From NCBI GenBank assembly GCA_003864495.1, contig ML133500.1, forward strand, positions 86,710 through 150,709: a DNA stretch of 64,000 nucleotides. The letters run 5' to 3'. Source of the stretch: Nemopilema nomurai. Lineage: Eukaryota > Cnidaria > Scyphozoa > Rhizostomeae > Rhizostomatidae. The translations under genes and the position numbers were made by a program. The first letter of the stretch is position 1, and every line of letters begins with the position of its first letter. Below are positions 37,362 through 48,836 of this stretch, piece by piece. The notes below the pieces were generated by a model that was not told where the DNA came from, made no database searches, and saw only the letters and a list, made by a program, of their open reading frames with translations.

Positions 37362-40300
37362 TTAAAACATGGGAATCTTCTTCTCTATTGGATCCCGACA
37401 AATGGGACAAACCACTAGAGATGGTGAGCATATGTCACACGTTCCATGGCCACAGAGGAACATGACGTTCTTCTGTCTGTCAAGGCAGATTGTGCAGGTG
37501 TTGACGGACTCGATTTCCTTCACCTTCGCCTCCAGGCTTTTGAGGGATGATAGCAAGTCGTCGTACCGCACAGAGTCCGCGTCATTTGGAGCGGTCAGCG
37601 GTTGCATGTCTGCAACGCAGAATTCATCAGGTATAATTTCGACCACGAGGACAGTTACACACGACGTAGGGGATTGGGTTCAAACTATGCAGTCTATTTT
37701 ACGGCAGGTTTGGTCATGCTCTTTGAAACTAGGCGTAGGTATGATAACAAGAGATAATTGGCATGTGCACTAAGTGTGGATCTGTGGTAGGCTAAAGACT
37801 GCTGCATCATTCTCCGGTTCACTTAGGCCTAAGCTGTATCAAGCTTCTGCTTGTGACCGCTTCCGATTAACCCCAAGCAAATATCTCCCAGCGCTTGTTG
37901 ATGAATGTTGGACCACCATTTAACAGAAAAAAGTAAGGCAATGGCATCACACCACTATAGTTTTAAATATTGTTGAATTTAAGGTGGTGGTTATATCATT
38001 ACAGTGAAATGCAGTTTTTCCATTCCAGGAGAAAATCTTCATGAACAATTTCATTGTCAAAGCTGAGAAACAATATTGGCCAATAAACTTGAATAGCAAG
38101 AGCAATTAGGAAAAGAAAATCCGAAGAAAAAATTAGCATACTTTTATCAAACTTCTGCTTGATCTCAACTTTGCAATGAACACACTTGGCCATTCTCCAG
38201 GCACATGCTATAAATTAGAACTTCATTCAATCAGAAATGTTGCATACAACAGTAATCATTATGAAACTCATCAACAACAAAGACGCAGTTCACTTAAAAT
38301 ACGAGTGAAGACAGAGGGACTTGTCGATTAGGCCTATTGGCTTGCTTTGACTGAAGAAAGTAGCCACTAGCAACGTTTCGACCATCGTTTGGCAAAGACA
38401 CCATAGTCAAGAGAAGAACCCTTGGTTGGTCACGCCCACAATGGTGGTGACAGTACGCTGCTGAAGTGCACTATAATCTCAAGCTCAATGTGATCATCAG
38501 GCATAGATCGCCGTGTGACAGACGCAAAACATCCATCTCCGCTATTGCATTTACCATGCAGATTTGACGGAGTCTTGTAACAGAGGTGGCTCTTGTTCTA
38601 AAAGATTCTTTCCTTACCTGAACAGCAGACAATATGTTTGCAAGGCTCAAACAACACATCGGCAATCTTCTCGTCACAAATCAGACAATCAGAAATGGCC
38701 ACTTTCTTGGAGTAGGACAAAATTTCTTCCTGAAACGAAGTGCATTGCTAATCTAAGAATCACATGATACAACACCTTTGAAGCCTATCACTGGTTGCTT
38801 ATTGGTTGTAAAAGCATCTCCCAAGTCGACAAACTTTGTCTCATTCTGAACACTTAAAGAATCTACTTTTGGCCAAAATAGAAAGGAGGTAGGAAGGTGG
38901 GGAACCATACTTTGGTAAATATTTATAATGATAACAAGATAAATAACTATGGATATATTTTGCATTTTGCTGTCAAGTACCGATAGGCAATGCTCATATA
39001 AAAGCAGTTATGCAGATGCTGACAACTCTTAATGCAGTTGTCAATCAGAAATGAGACTCTCACCTCACAGATGAAACACCTGCAGAAGTAGCGTGCACAG
39101 TCGAGACAGACAGTGCTGTCACCGCAGGGCTCAAAGCTGGCATCCACTACGTTCTGACGGCACAATCGGCACTCTTGATACCATGTGGACCCTTCAGATG
39201 AGATGGAGCAAAACTGGGTATCTTCGCCGTGCTGGCTTTCCTTCATGGAATGCATGCGCGTGTCTAGAGCATCCTTGCGCATCACAGCGGCACACCTAGA
39301 GTAATGAGATTCTTCTGATTCGAAACCGTCTTCTACCCATTTGTGAGAAACTAGGGCGGTCCCGCGAGAACAGTTAAAAGGACCACAAAATATTGTCGAA
39401 GAGAATGCACAACCCAATTTGAGAAGCCATATAAAGAGAACCTCGTGAATCCACATAGAAGATTTGATTTTACTTAGGGCGTATACCTGGTATCTAATTT
39501 TTCCAGAATTATATCTACATACTTCTCGTGGTATTTCTTAACAGTTGTTAGAACCTCGATTCTTGGGCAACAAGAAATGGCAGTGGATCCATTTGCATTT
39601 TTCATGTGGATGTCAGCACCATTCTTGACAAGAAAGCAGCCTAAGACAGCATCATTGCTGAGCCAGGTCTTTTTCAAACCAAGCTCCTCGGAAAGCTACA
39701 GTAAACAAGAGGCTTCGAATCAAGCTATTCAAAAAAGCCTTTACATTCGATTAAGGCTGATAGTGTTGTTGTAAAGATTGCATTGAAATAGCTTAGTCTG
39801 AATGACGTATGTGTGTTTTGTATCCCTAGTCATATTACAAATGAACAGTGGCTGCGGAGGCCCGTACTGTTACATTGCCTTGTTGCCATATTTCAGATAC
39901 CGTTCTGTTTATTTCAATCAAGCAATATTTTACGACCATCAAAAACCACCTAAAATTCAATTGCAACAGTAAACAAAAGATCCTTGATAAGCAAGGCATT
40001 GCATTCCTTGATGATTTGAATGAATGCTGGTGTGAGCATGATAACTACTCTAGTATGGTTTCAAGTTTTAGAAGAAAATCCGTGCTTTACCTTCTTAATA
40101 ATCTGCTTGTTTTCAACTCTCAATTGGTCCTTTTTACCAACATAGCGTTTTAGCGGCACAGCATACCAAGCGTGTTCTCTCAAAGACTGCCTTTCGAGTG
40201 ACGATATGGTCATGTGCAACGTAGTGTTACCGCGCAGGTCGCACGCGTTGACGTCCGCGCCACACTCAATCAGGTAGATTGCCGTTGCGAGGTTGCTTGT

Positions 40301-43300
40301 CATGATTGCTATGTGCAGGGGGGTCCGCTGATCAAGATCCTTTGTATTGACGTCATACCCGACCTGGAAAGATAAGAGAAGATGGATTGGAGAAGATAGA
40401 TGAGAGAAGATAGATGAGAGAAGATAGATGAGAGAAGATAGATAGGAGAAGATAGATCCATTTGTGACACAATCAAACCACCAGCGAACGCGATTCTGAA
40501 GAGACAGCCTTTAAATAATTGATTGACAGTTTAGGCGTCATTTCGATTGTTGATGACATCTTTCAGGCTCAGCGCCGTGTTTTTGGATCTAATTTACGTT
40601 TCACTTTTAAAAACATATCTTAATATTTAAGTGGATGTACTTTTGCGCTCCAAAATCCCTGCTCATGTTTATATTTTGTTGACTTCTCAAATCATTTTAC
40701 ACACGACCACATCAACAGCAGCTACAATTTGTTCAGTTAACTTCACGACCTGAAAGTCGTAATAGAATAAGTGACAAAACCTACTTGATTGACCAAAAAC
40801 TTCACGAGCTCAATGTTAGAGATCACGGCGTAATGGAGAGGGGACGGTCCACTACACGGCCTCATCACCTGGCTGGCCATGAGCTTGAACAGTATCTCAG
40901 TACCACTGAAATGCAGAAAGATTCGTAATCAGAATGCGCTTCATTTACTCCACTTTTGATCTGCTTAAAGGCAATCATTCTTATGAAATAGGCTTGTTTA
41001 AAAGCTGGCTGGATGCAGACAGACTGGCATTACTTACAGCAAGTTGCCACAGACCGATGCAAACTGCAGGTAATCGAGGTTGGATTTTCCCGCCAAAATG
41101 GACGTATCAAGACGTTTGCTTGACGTAACTATTCTGATGATCTCCTCATTTCCAACTGAGATTGCGTGGTGAAGAGCGGTGTGTTTGGTCTTGTCCTGCG
41201 TAAAAACAAAACAAAGCCTTGAATATATTAAAAAATAACTGATATATTAAGAATATTCAGCTAGAATACATCTAGGTAAGCGACTTCTGAAATTTATCTT
41301 CAATTGTAAATAGATTAACTATATACATATTGTTGCCTAATAGAGTGGTTTGTAAGTTCATATCATGTAATTTAGAGCATGTTGATTAGTAGTATAGGTG
41401 TTCTGTCAGCAAACCATTGCACTTCAAAAATCTCCTTTTCTATATATCTTAGGAATTGGTGAGGCTCTTCCTAAACAGTAATACTACAAGTCTCCCAAAG
41501 GAATCTTACCAACACATTGACATCAGCACCCTTGTTAATCAAATATGAAACAATGTCATCTCTTTCCTCAAATATTGCAGCATTTAACGGTGTTCCGTCT
41601 AAAGTTGGCGTATTCACCTAGAATTGCAAAAATACGAGGCAAATATTGAGCAAGAAAACTATTTGAGAGTCTTCTATAGCTGCATCATGTTGAAATTTGA
41701 AAATTTTAAGCATTCTGCATGTCAATTAACATATAGCAAACTTGCATCAATGAAGAAGGCTGCACTTCAGTGCGTTGCTACATGCTTACATCTTGTGGAT
41801 TTGCATTCAGCATGTCTTTCAGCTCTTGCAAATCACCGACTTTTGCTGCTTGCACAATCTTAATTTCATTTGCTACCTCAGTACCTTGAAAATGAAAAAA
41901 ATTAGAAATCGTTCCTCTGCCTGCGCTTGCAGAAAGTGTAGACCTATCGATTACCTGCTGATTTCTTGCGTGTTGTCTCTGATTCAAAATTTTACTGTTC
42001 GAGCGATACTCTAAATCTTCTATCGATTGCGAATCGGAGGAAAAAGAGGGGAATAGATAAAGATTTATTGTCAAATGAACTGAAGCCTGATATCCAGCTC
42101 TTGATTTTGCCATGGTTTAGCACCCCTCCATCTTTTCTTGCAAATTGGAATAGCATGATTGCACACCTAACCTAAACATTGTAAAATCACAGAGATGATC
42201 ATAAACCTGTGTACTCGGTGAATCTCTTGCATTCATTCATTTGAACTGTTTTCTCTTGAATAGCTTTCGCTGGTAGATGTACTGCACTGAAAAAATATAC
42301 ATACTCTTGTTGAGAGATTCACTGGCAGCAACTTGCTGGATCTCCTCGTCAATGAAATTGCCAGGAATGACAACGGAGCAATGGCCAACAACAACGCGGT
42401 AATTACCATCCAGATACGATTTGGTGATCTTTCCAATTTGGCCAATGCACTACAAAGCACAATTCGGTTCCAAATGCAACTACACGCGTTTTTCATCAGA
42501 AGAAACATGTGGCTCAATTTTTCGAAGGTAAAGAAACAACCTTACCCAAATTTAAAAAGGCAAGAAACTTAAATAGTTTGCATCTGACACTTGAAGCAGT
42601 TTTGACATTTAACATCACTTTATGTTGCAACACTACATTTGATATGATGTTAAAATTGGTTCTCAGTTAAATGCACGCTCAATAAATGAACTTGGAACAC
42701 CTTAGGATAAGTCCGGAAACATTTGATGTATTGAGCCTTTTACTTTGACCCTACTGTCATCGCAATTCTGTCCAAAAGCATTATCGCTAGCAGAGTGCAA
42801 CTTTACGTAAGCCTGGAAAATCTGACCTAGAAATATTGGTTTACATTGACATTTTGGAGGATTTAGAGAAGGAGGGGGGAGGATAATTGTCAGCCGAAAT
42901 ATTGTTCTCAGTGCTCAAAGACCTTTGATGCCAATTGTACATAGAAGCAGACAACAATTAAGTAAATTGCAAACTAACTTTTGCATTTTATGGTGGTTTA
43001 GTTAAATGAGACTTGAAAGAACATCACCACGCGGATACCTATTGGCATGTGCGATATTCAGCTCCTACTACTGCCTCAAGCACACAGCTAAGCACCGTAA
43101 AGTGCCGTTTAAACTCTAAACTAAATTCCATTATCACTGTGACCCATCAAAAGGAACTGGATGATGGTTAGACAGAGAATCCATTTTCCACCAAACTTCA
43201 GTGAAATTAAGTCAGTGCTGCGAGATTGAAGGCACCTCTTAAAAGACAGTTGCTTCGCTGCTCTTGCTTGTAGGCAGTTTGGAAGTGATTAGCAAAGCAA

Positions 43301-46300
43301 TTACTCACAGCAGCAATCTCCTCATTCCATTCACCGATTTGGGAGGCAAAGCTTCTCTTTGCAAGTTCGACGTCAGACAAAATCTTTATGCTGTCTCCCT
43401 CTTTCAGTAGTTTTGGTGCCAGAACCTAAAGGACAGTTAAAAAACCTCCCAGTAGAATACAACTTTGCGAATTGTTCGAAGATTTTTGTCTTTTTATAAA
43501 AATGAAAGAACCCTCTATTTTGATTCAATGACTCTAGATTATTTTCTTTACAAGGGAAAAGAGGGCGATAGCGAGTTAGTTTCCAGCAATAAACCAGTAC
43601 CTTCTTCAGTTATTCCTACCTTCTTCAGTACTTGAGGATGCAACGTCATTTTGGAGCCACTGACCTCCATGGTGATGACAACATCCCCTTTTTCATTGAT
43701 TGCATTTACAACTGCAATCTTTCCGATCTCCTACAATGATAATCAAAACGTCTCCTTCAATGCTGGCACAAATTGAGGTCTGGGCAGAAGAGAAGGGCAA
43801 AAATACGAGAGACAGCTGGTGGAAGTGTGCATTAAGTCATGATTGCTGTATGGCACCAAAAGTCGCTTTGCAAGGAGGAGAGTATGCCAAAGATGAAGAG
43901 AAAATCAACGTCGAAAATATGATAAATGATATATTTATTTTCGTTTGAGATCAAAGGCTCTAAAAGTTTAAGAGATTAATACCTTTCAGAGGTGAAGTTG
44001 ATAAGAGAAAATGTGAGGTCTTGTTGAGATATTTGAAAGTAATTTCGGCAGAAGCTTAGGGCAAATAAAGATTTCTTCTAGCGTGGTCTTTGTTGTATTC
44101 AGGTATTTTAGAAAAGATCTTATCAGCAAAACCTGTAAATCCACAGCATCTATTCTAGAGAAAAATGCCCTTGATCTACATGTGTCTACGATCCTTACAT
44201 GTGCATGGTGTTATACACAAGTCAAGAATATTAGTCAAGAATAGTCTATTACATGTAATTAAAATACTTCGCTACAAGCTTAAAGTCTTAAATACTCAGT
44301 GATCTGGGAAACGTACGTCTGCCATGGCGGAGTTCCAACCACCACGCCCAGTTTGAAGCATCATAAATGTCTCTTTTGGTACAGAAATGCGCACACGATC
44401 GTTGACTTCAAAGGCCTTCGTGTGGCACTTTTCCCCCGGCTCATTTGATGGGTTCGACTCCAAGGAGTCTAAGGTGGCCTTTTCGTTGGAGAAAACTATG
44501 CTTTTGCTGCTCAGCGGCTCGACATTAGTGGCTGCGCAGGCTGTAAACGCCTCCATGGGGAAGTTCGGCGCAGCTGCACCGACGACCATCGTAGCTGGTT
44601 GGGCGGTCATGGCCGACGATGCGTAAAGCTCGCTCTTCTCTCCCAGCGTTGGCAAGTGATGCTTGTAATAGTTTCCTCCTGGGGCGGGTTTGATGCACTT
44701 GAGATCCACCTTGAAAGGCATGAATACTGCATTTGTAAGCTTAGTGTTACTAAATCATCACATGTATATAAGATTGGAGGTCTGTAGTATCTGCGGTCAT
44801 TCTCCTAATAACACAGCCGCTTCAATCTGAGAAATCTTAACTTTATTTATTGCAATGAAACAGTACACTAAAATTCCTCCTCTTAATAGACAGCTTACTC
44901 AAGACCAAAGGCTACTTCTTTGCAATGTATCTTGTGATGAATTGTTAGAAACCTTCTTTCAAGATAAATTGTTTATGATATAGTTTTCATCATGTGATAT
45001 AGATATTCGCCAAAAATTAATAATAAACGCAACGACGAGAGCTACTGACAACTGTCTGGTACAGAAACCTGCCTCAAAGATTAAATCTTTTTTCAAAGTA
45101 AGCTAAAAATTTGGCTACAATTTGGAGATCCTGGGACTCTATTTTTCTATCGGAGCTTATCACTGTCCCTCTCATAAACAATAACTACCATTCATTGGAC
45201 GCCTCTTGCACGACAGGAGGAATATCGTGGGCACCCTGTCCCCTTGTGGGCACATTGTTCCACCTGTTTACCCCTACCTTGCCATTATGCCCAATGCGAT
45301 AGACGTTGGACAGGCCAGTTCCAATCCACTGGACGCGAGCAACGTTCCTTCGGTACTTGCTATGGAACTCTTGGATTTCTGTGACCTGGCCCACTTGGCC
45401 ATCGCCCCCGTCCTGATCGTCCCACTCCCAGCAGAAGCCACGAACGACCATGGAGCCAGGAAAGAATCCAGTTGCCTCGACCTTCACAGACCTTGCTCTT
45501 GGTGGCAAAGGGGTCCTAGTAAAGATCAGGCATAATTGGTTTTACGAGAAACAAACAGAGAGTCCTAGATGACAATGTGTGGATGCGGAACATTGGTCAA
45601 TGTTCTGTATGTGAGTTACTTATTAGCAGATAGATACAGCACTTGCAGCCTTCCAGCAAGCTCTTGGCGAATTTAAAGCAGTCCTGTTCATTGACCGATG
45701 ATCTGTATATTGTCGGGGCCAAGACATGTAATCTACTCTAAAGTATTAAGAGCGCTCTCTTCTGAAAAAATTTGAGAGATGATTTTAAAATAAATTTCTT
45801 AGCGAGAAACGGGCAGCCTTCCTATAATCGCATTGAACCTGCAGAAAGATCGGTGTCAAAAAGAAGAGCTGTGTCGGACTTCTTTAAATTGGAGCAAAGA
45901 GAATTTTTGGGGGAACATTTACTTCTCAGTTAGGCGTACCTAAGCATACAAAGCCCATTGATTACCGGTGAATGGAAACATACCCTTCGTTTTCACTTGC
46001 GTCAAAACGTTCGAAAGCATGCTGCAAGCTATGCTTGTCATTCATGTAGCAAGCGGTGCAAAGATTCGTCAAGGGACACTCCTTGCAGCTCCAGCGAGTG
46101 CCAATGACGTCTTTTAGGCATGCATCACAACCTACTCCATGTTTAGACACTGGGGACGAAATGCAAGCAAAGATTACTCAGGGCGAACTTTTAGCACCAC
46201 TGCTTGAAATTTTATTCAATTTGGGTAGGATGTTAATCCTTATTTTAAAACAAGTACAATGTCAGACTTCTAGTACCATGAGCAGTTAAATTCATTCGCG

Positions 46301-46690
46301 AGAGGCAAATTCAATAAAATAAACGCTCTTAAAACTTATTCACAGCGAATGCTATCTATCTTGGTTCTATTCATAGCCTATTTCTCCCTCCACGACTCTC
46401 AATAATTCATCATAATTAGGTTTTTAATGAGCTTGCCAATTTCACTCGCTAGCACAAAAATATGATCCCTCACCTGCAGGGGAACAAAACACGAGCAGGT
46501 CGCAGGCGTTGTTTTCCCCACAACGGTAGACACCTTGGCCACCATGGTCCCAGAGAACTTTGACACTCAAGGCAAGAGGATGGTCGTTCTTTATTTGAAT
46601 GACCGTTCCCAGCATCCCCTCTTCGCCATCTTGATCGCCCCAGATCCAGTCTAGGCCACGGACAATGCGTGTCCCCAGCTCAACGATCAT
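37362..46690 (-). CDS. MIB1: Mind bomb E3 ubiquitin ligase (MIB1-like), complete
   Basis: Ubiquitinates Notch ligands to drive their endocytosis. Coding exons: 46690-46474, 46149-45984, 45515-45278, 44709-44317, 43730-43620, 43425-43309, 42449-42305, 41884-41790, 41617-41510, 41195-41038, 40905-40785, 40363-40091, 39695-39487, 39295-39064, 38845-38771, 38729-38618, 38207-38142, 37609-37362. The sum is 3084 nt, 1027 residues (human MIB1 1006). Domain order: MIB/HERC2 (RIVRGLDWIWGDQDGEEG, ~8-25), ZZ zinc finger (CDAC..CKEC..LC..CY, ~80-115), second MIB/HERC2 (VVRGFCWEWDDQDGGDG, ~150), MIB repeats to ~460, ankyrin repeats ~465-770, and RING fingers at ~825-861, 901-936 and 984-1016. The last, CLDRQKNVMFLCGHGTC, is the MIB1 catalytic type. 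RING1 has CGD where CGH is expected. The start ATG aligns with the vertebrate N terminus; the exon extends to 46701 as leader. Three RINGs favour MIB1 over MIB2. Confidence 0.94.
40377..40459. repeat. 14-bp tandem repeat at a Mind bomb splice acceptor
   Basis: About six copies of AGAAGATAGATGAG (starts 40377, 40391, 40405, 40419, 40433, 40447; the first and the last two are variant). On the gene strand this is a pyrimidine-rich CTCATCTATCTTCT repeat that begins about 13 bases upstream of exon 12 (exon from 40363, acceptor CTTTCCAG). It therefore extends the polypyrimidine tract of that intron. Confidence 0.9.
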
Positions 46691-46756
46691 TCTCGCGGCA
46701 ACTGGAAGAAATATTATATTAGCTCTAGCTTTCATTGGCAGCAAATAAGTATCCAA

Positions 46757-48836
46757 TGCGGGGTACCACTAGATACGTGGTCGTTAACTTTACCACATCC
46801 TACACGCTTCCAAATGTTCATATTTCTAACCTTTCCAACTGCCACAGTCGTGGGAAAAGAGCGTATTACAGATCACTTGGTGCAATGGTGGCGGATGAGG
46901 AGAGATTTCAACTGGAGCAATCAACAAATTCGATTGTGTTTGTTGTCAATTAACTATGTGCTCAATCTACAAGCTCCATGAAGTTTTGGAACTTTGCAGC
47001 TAAACTTTCTTTCGAGATATCAAGTCATTCTTGGACGCACACCCTTTTTCATTTTATATTCATGTTGGCATTTTAATTTTATGTCATATCTAACTTAAAA
47101 ACTCGACTAGACGAAATCAATTGTTGTTGACAATTGTTGACAAAAAGAATTGTTTCGAAATTAAGGTGTGAATGTGAAAGCTAGTCAGCGAGAATTCAGT
47201 GTCAATGAGATGGATTGCAAGCAGTAGCATGACTCGAAATGAGAGTTAACATTTGCTCTCTATCAAGGACCAAAAATACGTTTGTCAGTAGAAAGAGAGT
47301 CTTTTAAAAAAATCCATCATGGTCGTTTTTCAGTTTATCTATATAATATGTGAGGAATACCTTCAGTGGATGGCTAATATTTTGCTATGGGTAGTGTACG
47401 GTTTCTTAAGCAGATATTTGATGCAAGGATGCAGATATTTGTGAGAACGACAGCATTGGTGAATCACCAGTAAAAATTCCTTCAGCTTCCCATACTAGGT
47501 GCAGACTTAATGTGCCTTTTAAGTGACTTACAATCAGCGTGTGTTGAGGCAGTCTTTTATAGCCAAACTCAAAGAGCTTGTGTTAGCTGGCTAAATTAAT
47601 AACTTGTAGCATTCGGATTTAGAGTAGAATGGATTAGCAAAGTTATGTAACGTTCGATACTTAAAGCACGTTTTCATCCGAAACTTAAAAATGGCAAATT
47701 GCCGATCAAAAACCACGCGAGGGTTGTGATGAGAGCGCATGGTTGGCTGCGTTATGGCCAAACAACGTCCACTGCACATCTCTATTGATCAAGAACTAAA
47801 TCTTGCATAATACGTGGACAAAATCCAAACTCTAAGAGAGAAGAGACGACTTAACTTGCCAAATGATGTGAAAATTATCATCAGTTTATTCCTTGATGCA
47901 ATCCTGATTTTCTAGAAGATGTTGCTTAATAAAAGAGTACCATTTAATTTGGGCATTGCGCGTTTTGCAAATTCGACGTTGCTACTCTTTTTCTGCGTGG
48001 GAATAAATCCCTTCTGTCATTTCCATCTAATATCGATGTATAACGAGCTTCACGTCGGCAAGAAAGTTATATGCAACGAAACATCTCTTATGGATATGGG
48101 TGAAAATGTAGCAGTGATTTTAGGATCATAACAAATGCAATTTTACGGTACAAAGCTGAAACTAGAAAGGTGAAATCAAAATGTTCCTGTCCAAATCGCC
48201 CTTCAGACAGACAACTTTTCGAATTGAACTAGCGACTTTTCTTGGAGCAGGTGAACATTGAATATGTAAATGCTGTCAACATGGGACTCTTTTTGTCGTC
48301 TTCTGGAAGAGTACCCTTGGCTCAAAATCGCCAAAGAGGCGCTTAGAGTTAGATCTCTTACAATCCCATGAAAATGTCACAAACTCGATAGAAAAGTTGT
48401 AATGAACACAGTTCCTTTTTTTAAGTAAACGTCATGTTTTTTGCCCTTGGCTATTAAAACTCAAACTTAAAATTAAAACCCTTAAAACTTCTCCTCATTA
48501 TAGCCAGAAAGCTTTTATCACCGATTTAAATGTCATTTCTGTTCCCTTGGCAAACTTAATCCTGAAGTTAACAATTGCCAACTGTCTACTTTCACAATTA
48601 GAAGACCATTTTAATCCTTCCTGATCGTTTTCCTGGTTCAGTTTCTTCCACGGTACCGAAGATCTACCTGCCGAAATCAATACTCAGTCCTTACTTGTTA
48701 TTAGTTTGGGCTTTTTGTGACCTTAAAGTTAGTTCTCAAATAGCAGTTAGGAATTGATATTTATTTTGGCTTTCTGTAAAATTATTGATTTTGTACTTGA
48801 TATTGTTGTTTTAAGGCATGATCTTATTTGTCTTGA
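46757..48836. other. stretch upstream of Mind bomb, no firm gene
   Basis: It should hold the Mind bomb promoter and leader exon(s), which I could not place. At 48498-48667, minus strand, there is an open exon-like segment of 56 codons (acceptor CGGCAG, then RSSVPWKKLNQ..., ending FKSVIKAFWL and stop). It does not join in frame to the SEFIR-like exons upstream and resembles nothing I know. Confidence 0.35.

Noticed and set aside
37369..37773. Plus-strand 134-codon ORF
   Set aside because: Shadow of the Mind bomb RING3 exon on the opposite strand.
38471..38677. Exon between Mind bomb RING2 halves
   Set aside because: Joining 38618 directly to 38207 gives CKHIVCCSACAWRMAKCVHC, which aligns without gap to vertebrate RING2; the extra segment would break the zinc site.
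44387..44626. Plus-strand ORF ending in a hydrophobic Ala-rich stretch
   Set aside because: Shadow of the Mind bomb linker exon.
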